In this document: one piece after another, positions 24,333 through 31,738 of the stretch
Layout: every line of letters starts with the position of its first letter
Position numbering within the stretch: position 1 is the first letter of the stretch
Origin: Parapedobacter soli
GTDB lineage: Bacteria > Bacteroidota > Bacteroidia > Sphingobacteriales > Sphingobacteriaceae
NCBI RefSeq assembly: GCF_025460835.1
Contig: NZ_JAMXAY010000042.1
Coordinates: 1 to 41,802 of the forward strand
Length of the DNA stretch: 41,802 nucleotides
Direction of reading: 5' to 3'
Program-made: the position numbers and the translations under genes
Notes under the pieces: generated by a model
What the model saw: only the letters and a program-made list of their open reading frames with translations
Database searches by the model: none
Told to the model about the DNA's origin: nothing

Positions 24333-25481
24333 ATGATAGAAAAAGTAAGTAAATCGATTGCCGTTGTCCTTGCGATGGGTGGTGTATGGGCCTGTAACCC
24401 GTCTCAAGAGCAATCATCAGCCACCGATAGCTCATCTGTTTTGACCGTGTCGCCCACCGATTTCCAATCGTCAGCAGGCGGTGATTCTGTCGAACTGTAT
24501 ACGTTGACCAATGGTGAGGTTGTGGCTGCAGTCACCAATTACGGCGCCCGTGTGGTCAGCCTACATGTTCCAGACCGGAACGGAGACCTCGTGGATGTGG
24601 TGTTAGGCTACGCAGGCTTGTCTGCTTACCAGCAACCGGACGATGGCTTTTTCGGGGCTGTTGTGGGACGCTATGGTAACCGGATTGCTAAAGGGCAGTT
24701 TGAGCTGGATGGGCAGCAATATCAGTTGGAAATAAACAACGGTCCGAACTCCCTACATGGCGGTACCACCGGATTCTTCTCGAAAGTTTGGGAAGTGAAG
24801 CATGTGAGTGATAGCAGCCTCGAACTGAAATACGAATCGCCCGACGGTGATGCTGGTTACCCTGGGATGTTGCAAGCCACTGTGACTTATACGGTGACGG
24901 CCACCAATGGATTGGAAATCACTTACCATGCAACCAGCGATAAGGCTACGGTGGTGAACTTAACAAATCACGCTTATTTTAATCTCAGTGGGGAGGGCGA
25001 CAGCACCATCTTGGATCACCTGCTGACCATCCGCGCCGATGGGTATACTCCGGTAGACGAGACACTCATTCCTACGGGTGAAATTGCCTCTGTAGAAGGG
25101 ACTCCCTTCGATTTCCGCCAGCCCACTGCCATCGGTGCGCGTATCGATGCACCGGACGCACAGCTGTCGCTCGGTGGGGGATACGACCACAATTTCGTGT
25201 TGAAGAAAGACCCAGGACTGCAGTTGGTGGCTACTGTAGAAAGCCCCAAGACAGGTATTATAATGGATATCCTGACCGAAGAGCCCGGTTTGCAGTTCTA
25301 TAGTGGCAACTTCATGGACAATATACAACATGCCAAAGGTGGAAAAACCTATGGTTATCGCTCCGCATTCTGTTTGGAGACCCAGCATTTCCCGGATTCA
25401 CCGAACCATCCGGAATTCCCTTCCACGGTTCTGGAGCCCGGTGCAACATATACCACAAAGACAATTTACCAGTTCAGGTAG
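24333..25481 (+). CDS. galM: Aldose 1-epimerase (mutarotase), lipoprotein form
   Basis: A 382-residue mutarotase that interconverts alpha and beta anomers of free aldoses. It carries a lipoprotein signal (GGVWAC, Cys21), so it acts in the periplasm or at the outer membrane, unlike cytosolic E. coli GalM. Family residues: H142 in NSLHGG, catalytic acid H213 in NLTNHAYFNL, and catalytic base E349 in CLETQHFPDSPNHP. The ribbon GAVVGRYGNRIAKGQF is also typical. It follows the fusion lipoprotein gene and ends in a terminator. Anomer conversion outside the cytoplasm fits a pathway in which glycosides are cut or oxidised there. Confidence 0.93.
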   Translation: MIEKVSKSIAVVLAMGGVWACNPSQEQSSATDSSSVLTVSPTDFQSSAGGDSVELYTLTNGEVVAAVTNYGARVVSLHVPDRNGDLVDVVLGYAGLSAYQQPDDGFFGAVVGRYGNRIAKGQFELDGQQYQLEINNGPNSLHGGTTGFFSKVWEVKHVSDSSLELKYESPDGDAGYPGMLQATVTYTVTATNGLEITYHATSDKATVVNLTNHAYFNLSGEGDSTILDHLLTIRADGYTPVDETLIPTGEIASVEGTPFDFRQPTAIGARIDAPDAQLSLGGGYDHNFVLKKDPGLQLVATVESPKTGIIMDILTEEPGLQFYSGNFMDNIQHAKGGKTYGYRSAFCLETQHFPDSPNHPEFPSTVLEPGATYTTKTIYQFR

Positions 25482-25514
25482 TAGGCTTTTGGTTAGCAAT
25501 AATCTTCAATAATG

Positions 25515-25552
25515 TTTCCCGCTACCTTTCACAGTGGCGGGAAATATTTTTT
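25515..25552. terminator. Intrinsic terminator between galM and the TIM-barrel lipoprotein gene
   Basis: Stem TTTCCCGC and GCGGGAAA with a loop of about 14 bases, followed by a T-rich tract. It lies between convergent genes. Confidence 0.8.
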
Positions 25553-25567
25553 ATAACGGTGGCTTAA

Positions 25568-26545
25568 TTAGCCTATCAAATCGTTTTTTACGTAACGGTA
25601 ACTTTTTGTAATACTTTCAAAAGGGTCGGTTGTGATGAGATCTTGTTCTACGAAAACATATTTGAGCCCGGCGATATCGGCCTCTTTCATTATTTTCTTG
25701 AAATCAATACTCCCTGTTCCAACCTCAGCGTAGGTGATGTTTTTCGTAATTTCCATAAACGGTTTCGAGTCGTAGTCACTGCCCGTTATGGTTGCTGAGT
25801 TGCTTTTGTCCATGTCTTTGATATGCCAAAGAGGGAAGCGCCCGGGGTGTTTTTCGAAATACGCCACACTGTCCGTTCCGGATTTTTCACTCCAAAATAA
25901 ATCCAGTTCAAACGCTACCAGGTCGCTATCGGTGTTGTCAATCAGGATATCCAACCCCCTACTGCCGTCTGACAGGGTACGGAACTCCCAGAAATGATTA
26001 TGGTATCCGATCTTCAATCCTGATTTAGCAGCCAATTCGCCTCCCAGATTAAGCTGATCGGCCATGAAGCGGTAGTCGTCTGCTGTCAGTTTATCAATCA
26101 GGAGGATAGGGGGTACTGGAGCAATCAGGTAGTGCTGGCCTAATTCAGCTGCCGTATCGATATAAGCTTTCAACGCATCTTGGTCACCATTCCCTGGAGT
26201 GAGGAAATCACCCACATCATAGTGTCCGCTGTGTGTCTTCAAGTTGTTCGCTGTGAGGAGTGCAGACAGTGCAGGTACATCCATTCCCCAGAAAGCGGCT
26301 TTCCCGTCGGTACCGATTTCAGGGCCGAAAGTTTCCACATGGTTGTAGCCTATCTCGCCCACTCGGGCGAGCGTGCCCGCGGGGTCATCGGCTAGCTGGT
26401 CACGTAAGGTGAAGAGCTGCAGGCCGACTTCGCGTAGCGATCCTGTTGGTTTTTGTTGCGACGAGCAAGCGAGGAGGGAGGGGCTCAAATAAGCAGCCAC
26501 CATGCTAATTCCTGCTTGTTTCAGGAATGTACGTCTGTTATCCAT
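25568..26545 (-). CDS. Exported sugar isomerase/epimerase-like TIM barrel, Tat signal plus lipobox
   Basis: A 325-residue protein. The N-terminus has a twin-arginine motif (NRRTFLKQAG) followed by a hydrophobic stretch and lipobox SLLAC (Cys27), so it is likely exported folded by Tat and lipidated. The rest is a xylose-isomerase-like TIM barrel: GLQLFTLRDQLADDP at the start, LKIGYHNHFWEF, VAFELDLFWSEK, PLWHIKDMDKS and KYVFVEQD carry the usual metal and substrate residues. It is related to the 18557 enzyme but acts outside the cytoplasm. It converges with galM and lies 84 bases after araA; a separate promoter-like element and palindrome suggest independent control. Confidence 0.9.
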   Translation of the reverse strand: MDNRRTFLKQAGISMVAAYLSPSLLACSSQQKPTGSLREVGLQLFTLRDQLADDPAGTLARVGEIGYNHVETFGPEIGTDGKAAFWGMDVPALSALLTANNLKTHSGHYDVGDFLTPGNGDQDALKAYIDTAAELGQHYLIAPVPPILLIDKLTADDYRFMADQLNLGGELAAKSGLKIGYHNHFWEFRTLSDGSRGLDILIDNTDSDLVAFELDLFWSEKSGTDSVAYFEKHPGRFPLWHIKDMDKSNSATITGSDYDSKPFMEITKNITYAEVGTGSIDFKKIMKEADIAGLKYVFVEQDLITTDPFESITKSYRYVKNDLIG

Positions 26546-26592
26546 TGTTCGGTTTTTTACTTAGCTAATGTAGGTGTTTGAGATGGTGAAAA

Positions 26593-26600
26593 CAAAATTA
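26593..26600 (-). promoter_or_regulatory. Putative -7 element of the TIM-barrel lipoprotein gene
   Basis: TAATTTTG on the minus strand, an exact TAnnTTTG match 47 bases upstream of the ATG. The expected -33 position falls next to the palindrome at 26617-26635. Confidence 0.45.
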
Positions 26601-26616
26601 ATATCATCGTGTTACG

Positions 26617-26635
26617 CATTAACACACTGTTAATG
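26617..26635. promoter_or_regulatory. Perfect 8-bp palindrome, candidate operator
   Basis: CATTAACA (26617-26624), CAC, TGTTAATG (26628-26635): perfect arms, 19 bases in all. It covers the araA stop codon and lies in the -33 region of the adjacent gene's promoter-like motif. It could be a repressor site or a weak hairpin. Confidence 0.5.
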
Positions 26636-28129
26636 AATATTATGGTAGAATCGATCATTCCACCTGATTTCCTTTATAAAACCGGCCAAGCCGGTGTGCT
26701 CGCCGATGTGGAGCAGTTCGATATCGGCTAATTCCGCGAAATCCTGGAAGTGCTGTACCGAGAGATTTTGGCTGTACACTGTGTGGTGCGCACCGCCGGC
26801 ATAGATCCAGGCCGAGCAAGCAGTTTGCATGTCGGGGAGCGGTTTCCAGAATACACGCGCCACCGGAAGCTTTGGTAGCTGCCGTTGGGGGGCTTGGCCC
26901 TGCACGTCGTTTACGACAAGCCGAAAGCGGTTGCCCATATCTACGAGGCTTGCATTCAATGCGCGGCCTGCGGCGGCATCGAATACAAGCCGTGCGGGGT
27001 CGTCTTTCCCGCCTATGCCCAGCGGATGCACTTCAAGCGACGGTTTGGCATTTGCCAATGCGGGGTCTACCTCCAGCATGTGGGCACCGAGTACGAGGGT
27101 GTTTTCCGGATCGAAATGGTAGGTATAGTCTTCCATGAAAGCATTGCCACCAGGCATACCGGCTGCCATTACTTTTGCGGCTCGCACCAGCGCCGCCGTT
27201 TTCCAATCACCCTCGCCGGCGTAGCCAAACCCAGCCTGCATCAGCCGTTGTGTAGCGATGCCCGGTAGTTGTTTCATTCCGTGCAGATCTTCGAACGTAT
27301 TCGAGAATCCCTTAAAGCCGCCAGCTACGAGGAAATTGCGGAGACCGATCTCGATCTGGGCGGCATCGCGGACATGTTGGTGTTTCTCTCCACCGGTTTT
27401 GACAGCGGTAGAGAGTGTGTACATCTGCTCGTATTCATCGATGAGAGCGTTTATCTGGGCATTGGAAACGCCGTTGATCACCTCGACCAAGTCTCCCACG
27501 GCGTATGTGTTTACCGAAAATCCGAATTTTGCTTCGGCATCCACTTTGTCACCATCTGTTACCGCCACATTGCGCATGTTGTCACCGAAGCGGGCAAACC
27601 GTGCACCCTGCCAGTCGTGCCAAGCAGCCGCCGCACGTGTCCACACGTTGATCTGTTCGATCACATCTTCCTGTTTCCAATATCCGGTAACGACCTTTCG
27701 GTTGATGCGCAATTTGGAAACGATGTGGCCGAACTCCCTATCGCCGTGGGCACTCTGGTTGAGGTTCATGAAATCCATGTCGATGGTCTCCCAGGGTATA
27801 TCCCGGTTATACTGCGTGTGGAGATGAAGTAACGGTTTCCGGAGGATGCCTAAGCCCCTGATCCACATTTTGCCCGGCGAAAAGGTATGCATCCATGTGA
27901 TGATACCGATGCAGGAAGGTGCTTGGTTGGCCTCGGCGATAGCCGCATGGATTTCCTCCGGCGTTTTGACAATCGGTTTGAAAACGACCGTGACAGGAAT
28001 CTGCGGCACGTGGTTCAAGTAATGAGCAATTTCTGCTGCGTGTGCCGCAGCTTGCTTTAAGGTCTCTTCCCCGTAAAGATGTTGGCTCCCCGTTAGGAAC
28101 CATACTTCAAATTGTTTAAGATCGATCAT
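26630..28129 (-). CDS. araA: L-arabinose isomerase
   Basis: Cytosolic manganese enzyme converting L-arabinose to L-ribulose. The 499 residues match the E. coli protein length (500). It opens FEVWFLTGSQHLYGEETL, the family signature. The metal-binding and catalytic residues appear in GYAGEGDWKTAAL (Glu), FMEDYTYHF (Glu), LGAHMLEVDP (His) and GGAHHTVYS (His). It is the last gene of the leftward araB-araD-araA set. A gap of about 90 bases before it holds a heptamer repeat array within the presumed mRNA. No sign of damage. Confidence 0.97.
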   Translation of the reverse strand: MIDLKQFEVWFLTGSQHLYGEETLKQAAAHAAEIAHYLNHVPQIPVTVVFKPIVKTPEEIHAAIAEANQAPSCIGIITWMHTFSPGKMWIRGLGILRKPLLHLHTQYNRDIPWETIDMDFMNLNQSAHGDREFGHIVSKLRINRKVVTGYWKQEDVIEQINVWTRAAAAWHDWQGARFARFGDNMRNVAVTDGDKVDAEAKFGFSVNTYAVGDLVEVINGVSNAQINALIDEYEQMYTLSTAVKTGGEKHQHVRDAAQIEIGLRNFLVAGGFKGFSNTFEDLHGMKQLPGIATQRLMQAGFGYAGEGDWKTAALVRAAKVMAAGMPGGNAFMEDYTYHFDPENTLVLGAHMLEVDPALANAKPSLEVHPLGIGGKDDPARLVFDAAAGRALNASLVDMGNRFRLVVNDVQGQAPQRQLPKLPVARVFWKPLPDMQTACSAWIYAGGAHHTVYSQNLSVQHFQDFAELADIELLHIGEHTGLAGFIKEIRWNDRFYHNIH

Positions 28130-28140
28130 GTATTTATGCT

Positions 28141-28217
28141 GTCTAGCGTCTATTGTCTATTGTCTATTGTCTGCTGTCTATTGTCTGCTGTCTATTGTCT
28201 GCTGTCTATTGTCTCAC
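28141..28217 (-). repeat. Second heptamer repeat array (TAGACAA/CAGACAG), between araD and araA
   Basis: On the plus strand GTCTATT and GTCTGCT units: ten 7-base units from 28141 to 28210 plus a partial one. Read on the minus strand (the mRNA sense) these are AATAGAC and AGCAGAC, the same family as the 2349-2514 array. It starts a few bases after the TAG stop of araD and fills most of the gap before araA. Confidence 0.92.
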
Positions 28218-28218
28218 C

Positions 28219-28917
28219 CTACTGCCCATAGTAAGCCCCCGCTCCATGCTTCCGCTCGTAATGTTTCTTGATGAGTGAATCTTTAAGCCGTGGTACGTTG
28301 GGGTTGATTCCCTCGGTAAGCATGGCCATTTTCGCGATGTATTCTAGTACAGCACTGTTGTAGATGGCTTTTTCGCCCGTTTTACCCCATGTAAACGGTG
28401 CATGGTTCCCAACCAGCACCATTTCGATTTCTTTGTAATCTAGTCCGTTTTGCTCGAAATGATTGAGGATCTGGAACCCCGTTTCATATTCATAATCACC
28501 GGCGATCATTTCATCGGCCATGGGTGGTATGCAGGGGATATCTGTTGTAAGGTGGTCTGCGTGGGTCGTTCCGTATATAGGGATATCGCGTTGGCTTTGT
28601 GCCCAAGCAGTTGCGTAGGTGGAGTGTGTATGCACGATACCACCGATGCTGGGCCAGTGTTTGTAAAGTACCGCGTGAGTTTTGGTATCAGACGAAGGGC
28701 GCAGGTCACCTTCCACAATTTTCCCGTCGAAATCGACGACGACCATTTTTTCGGGTGTCAGGTCGGTGTATGCGACGCCGCTCGGTTTGATTGCGAAAAC
28801 ACCTAGGGCGTGGTTGGCCACGCTGGCATTCCCGAAAGTAAACAGCACCAGGCCGAGCTGGGGGAGCTGCATGTTCTGCCGGTAGGCGTCGTGTTTTATT
28901 GCTTCATACATGCTCAT
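28219..28917 (-). CDS. araD: L-ribulose-5-phosphate 4-epimerase
   Basis: Cytosolic zinc enzyme that converts L-ribulose 5-phosphate to D-xylulose 5-phosphate. At 232 residues it matches the class II aldolase-like epimerase family. Visible motifs are FTFGNASVANHALGVFAIKPSG at the start, the zinc ligands in GIVHTHSTYATAWAQ (HxH), the third-histidine region VLVGNHAPFTWG, and a C-terminal KDSLIKKHYERKHGAGAYYGQ, typical of AraD. It lies 13 bases after araB, so the two are co-transcribed. Confidence 0.97.
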   Translation of the reverse strand: MSMYEAIKHDAYRQNMQLPQLGLVLFTFGNASVANHALGVFAIKPSGVAYTDLTPEKMVVVDFDGKIVEGDLRPSSDTKTHAVLYKHWPSIGGIVHTHSTYATAWAQSQRDIPIYGTTHADHLTTDIPCIPPMADEMIAGDYEYETGFQILNHFEQNGLDYKEIEMVLVGNHAPFTWGKTGEKAIYNSAVLEYIAKMAMLTEGINPNVPRLKDSLIKKHYERKHGAGAYYGQ

Positions 28918-28930
28918 GGTAATTTGCTCA

Positions 28931-30589
28931 TTAGTTTGTTAGATGACGTTCAATGAAGTCGCCCACACTTGTATAGCGGACGTATCGGTCTGTATATAAG
29001 GCGTGGTGCGCGGGGTTAGGATGGTATACCTTATCGAAACCCTGGCCCATTTGCTGCATAGCGTCTTCTACCCGGTCGAACCTACCGGCTGCCGTTGCCG
29101 CAAACATGGCAGCACCGATGGCACAGGTTTGCTCAGACCGGTGCACTTTGATGGGCATGCCGATGACATCAGCCATTACTTGCATTACGAAGGGTGACTT
29201 ACGTGGTATCCCGCCCAGTGCAATCAGGCCCTTCACGGGGATTTCCTGTCCGGTAAATCGGTCTACTATTTTCTTTGCTCCGAAGGCCGTGGCTTCGACT
29301 AGGGCACGGAACAGTCGGGGTGCATCTGAGGCGAGGCTGATCCCGGTGAAGGCACCTTTGACGAGCTGGTTGGCGTCGGGCGTGCGCCGCCCGTTAAGCC
29401 AATCGATAGCTAGTTCGCTGCCAGCTGTGGGCTGAATTAAGCTGGCTTCCTTGCTGAGCTCCGAGAGCAGACTGTCTTCGAGTGCGTTAATCGTGGCCGG
29501 GTCTACAGTGCCGTGGGTTGATAAACCTTTCAGAGGCCAAGCCAACAGGTTCTTAAACCATGCGTATGCATCGCCAAATGCAGACTGGCCTGCTTCGAGG
29601 CCCACCATACCCGGTATCACGGAGCCATTGACTTGCCCGCAAATGCCCGCTATCAGTTTGCCCTTCATGTCGCCCTGTGGGGCGACGAGGATATCGCAGG
29701 TAGAAGTACCGATGATTTTGCTGAGGTAATACGGTTCGATTTGCCCACCCACGGCTCCCATGTGGCAATCGAAAGCTCCGATACCGACAACCACGTCGGT
29801 GCTGAGACCGAGTTTTTGTGCCCACTCGGGGCTCAATGTACCGGCAGCTTGGTCTGCTGTGAAGGTCTCATTTGGTAATTTATCCCTAAACCCATCCAAT
29901 AGGGGGTCCAGTGATGCAAAAAAATCGTTCGGTGGGAATCCGCCGAATGTTTCAGCCCATAATGATTTGTGCCCTGCCGAGCAGACCCCTCTTTTGATAT
30001 CTTGGGCACGTTTCCCCCCGCATAGTAGGAACGGAATCCAGTCGCAATGTTCTACCCAAGAGTAGATGGCAGTCCCTACTTTTTCGTCTTCACGGAGTAC
30101 ATGGAGCAACTTGGCCCAGAACCACTCGGATGAATAGATACCCCCTACATAACGGAGGTAATTTGTCTCAAAGCGTTCCGCGTGGGCGTTGATAGCAGCA
30201 GCTTCGCTTACCGACGTATGGTCTTTCCACAGCACAAACATAGCATTCGGGTTTTCCGAGAACTCCCGAAGTAATGAAAGCGGGACACCGCGCCGATCTA
30301 CCGCTACCGGCGTCGACCCTGTGGTATCCACCGATAAACCAATCACATGCTGCGCGATAGCCTGCCCCACCTGGTTAACACACATCCGTATCGTGTGTTC
30401 CAGTCCCTCGATATAATCCAACGGGTGTTGCCTGAATTGATTGTTGGTCACATCACAATACAAACCGGCCTTCCACCGGGGATATTCAAATACCGATGTT
30501 GCCAGCTCCTCGCCGGTTTCAGTGTTTACCAAAACAGACCGTACCGAATCTGTTCCGAAATCAACACCGATGACATAAGTTGCAATCAT
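28931..30589 (-). CDS. araB: Ribulokinase
   Basis: FGGY-family kinase that phosphorylates L-ribulose with ATP. The 552 residues open with VIGVDFGTDSVRSVLVNTETG, the ATPase phosphate-binding loop. FDCHMGAVGGQI, IIGTSTCDILVA and GLEAGQSAFGDAYAWFKNLLAW are AraB-specific. The FGGY nucleotide-binding signature is near GLIALGGIPRKSPFVMQVMAD. It follows the Nudix-like regulator by 107 bases and is followed by araD after 13 bases. The full isomerase-kinase-epimerase pathway is thus present. Confidence 0.96.
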   Translation of the reverse strand: MIATYVIGVDFGTDSVRSVLVNTETGEELATSVFEYPRWKAGLYCDVTNNQFRQHPLDYIEGLEHTIRMCVNQVGQAIAQHVIGLSVDTTGSTPVAVDRRGVPLSLLREFSENPNAMFVLWKDHTSVSEAAAINAHAERFETNYLRYVGGIYSSEWFWAKLLHVLREDEKVGTAIYSWVEHCDWIPFLLCGGKRAQDIKRGVCSAGHKSLWAETFGGFPPNDFFASLDPLLDGFRDKLPNETFTADQAAGTLSPEWAQKLGLSTDVVVGIGAFDCHMGAVGGQIEPYYLSKIIGTSTCDILVAPQGDMKGKLIAGICGQVNGSVIPGMVGLEAGQSAFGDAYAWFKNLLAWPLKGLSTHGTVDPATINALEDSLLSELSKEASLIQPTAGSELAIDWLNGRRTPDANQLVKGAFTGISLASDAPRLFRALVEATAFGAKKIVDRFTGQEIPVKGLIALGGIPRKSPFVMQVMADVIGMPIKVHRSEQTCAIGAAMFAATAAGRFDRVEDAMQQMGQGFDKVYHPNPAHHALYTDRYVRYTSVGDFIERHLTN

Positions 30590-30660
30590 TCTATTTGCCG
30601 TTATTAATTGATTAGTCGTGTCTAAGTAACATTTAATTAGTGAGAATTAAAAGAAAAACG

Positions 30661-30680
30661 TAATAATATTTTAATTATTA
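30661..30680. promoter_or_regulatory. AT-rich perfect inverted repeat upstream of araB, candidate operator
   Basis: TAATAAT (30661-30667), ATTTTA, ATTATTA (30674-30680): perfect seven-base arms in the 107-base gap between the regulator gene and araB. Position fits an operator of the ara genes. AT-rich palindromes occur by chance, so confidence is limited. Confidence 0.45.
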
Positions 30681-30696
30681 TGTTAGTTATACGTTT

Positions 30697-31395
30697 TCAA
30701 TATTCAGGGTTCGATACGAAATTCAGGAATTTCGTGAACTTCTCTTTGTAGGTGGCCTTATCCAGTTTATAATAAAATGCACCTTTTTTTGAGTTTTCCT
30801 TGTCTTTATCGAGCTGTTTGATGAGCAATCCGGTTGAGCGGAGTTTCCGGGTAAAGTTACGTTTATCCAGCTCCACGTCGTAAACCTGCTCGTAGAGGGT
30901 CATGATTTGCGGGATGGTGAATTTTTCGGGCAGCAGCTCAAATAAAATTGGGTGCAGTGCGGCTTTATAACGCAGTCTATTCTTGGCGTGCTGCACCATT
31001 TTATCGTGGTCGAAAATGAGCTTGGGCAGCCGGTCCAATTGAAACCATTCGGCCCGGTAGTTGTCGCCGATTTGCTTCTCGTATTTCTTTATATCAATAA
31101 GTGCAAAGTAGGTAATACTGATCGTCCGTTCAATCGGATCACGGTCGGGTTCACCAAATACCAGTAACTGTTCCATATAAACGTTTTTCAACCCGGTGAG
31201 CTGCTTCAATACTCTTGAGGCCGCATCTTCCGGGCGTTCGTCCGATTGGACGAAACCACCCATCAAACTCCATTTGTCTTTCTCGGGCTCGAACCCCCTC
31301 TTTATCAGCAGTAGTTTAAGATTGTATCCGTCAAATCCAAAAATGATGCAGTCTACGGCAACTAGGATACGGTTCTGTTTCGTGTATTTTGTCAT
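30697..31395 (-). CDS. araR: Nudix-like transcriptional regulator of arabinose use (AraR type)
   Basis: A 232-residue protein with an N-terminal Nudix fold and C-terminal winged helix. The Nudix box region GGFVQSDERPEDAASRVLKQ (47-66) keeps G, E and R but has VLKQL where the catalytic REUxEE should be, so the hydrolase is probably dead. The C-terminal part (about 150-230: PEKFTIPQIMTLYEQVY then KRNFTRKLRSTGLLIK) is the DNA-binding domain. This architecture is that of the Bacteroides AraR, a Nudix-related arabinose repressor described for B. thetaiotaomicron. It is encoded next to araB, supporting that role. The effector is presumably L-arabinose. Confidence 0.9.
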   Translation of the reverse strand: MTKYTKQNRILVAVDCIIFGFDGYNLKLLLIKRGFEPEKDKWSLMGGFVQSDERPEDAASRVLKQLTGLKNVYMEQLLVFGEPDRDPIERTISITYFALIDIKKYEKQIGDNYRAEWFQLDRLPKLIFDHDKMVQHAKNRLRYKAALHPILFELLPEKFTIPQIMTLYEQVYDVELDKRNFTRKLRSTGLLIKQLDKDKENSKKGAFYYKLDKATYKEKFTKFLNFVSNPEY

Positions 31396-31446
31396 AATGC
31401 AGGCAATCGCTGTTCGTCAAATGCAATAATAATAGATTAAAATGGG

Positions 31447-31462
31447 ATTATCAGGCGATAAT
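31447..31462. promoter_or_regulatory. Inverted repeat in araR upstream region
   Basis: ATTATC, AGGC, GATAAT: perfect six-base arms, about 50 bases upstream of the araR ATG. It could be an autoregulatory site. Confidence 0.35.
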
Positions 31463-31505
31463 AAGCTTTTTATCTGTCAATCCGGTCTCAAATCATGCCG
31501 TTATG

Positions 31506-31534
31506 TTATCATGAAGTGACATTATTTTATCATG
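31506..31534. promoter_or_regulatory. Two direct TTATCATG repeats, 21-base period
   Basis: TTATCATG at 31506-31513 and 31527-31534. Their 21-base spacing equals two helical turns, so both lie on the same DNA face, as expected for cooperative binding by an activator or repressor such as AraR. Confidence 0.45.
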
Positions 31535-31738
31535 CTGTGCAATTGGCTACGCAAAAACACAAAGGAAGGTTAAATTTTAAGTATTTGCAAATGAGATTTT
31601 TAGTAAGCCAAAAAAAGGATATGTTTAAAATTACTTAATTGTTTTCTTGACGTTTATTGAAAAATGTTCGAATTTAGTGGAACACTTTCCTCGTTGCAAA
31701 GGGGGTGGATTCAATTATAGGCAAAATAGCCATAAGTT

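Larger units (their letters stand above)
31396..31738. other. Divergent regulatory region between araR and the GH97-Sus genes
   Basis: 343 bases without a gene and rich in A and T. It contains an inverted repeat ATTATC-AGGC-GATAAT (31447-31462) and two direct copies of TTATCATG (31506-31513 and 31527-31534) exactly 21 bases apart. I see no exact TTTG/TAnnTTTG promoter on either strand. This is the natural control region for both the ara genes and the rightward glycan-use genes. Confidence 0.6.

Noticed and set aside
27258-27832. Two long antisense reading frames (about 187-189 codons) over araA
   Set aside because: They are shadows of the high-confidence araA gene, with no recognisable domain or start signal.
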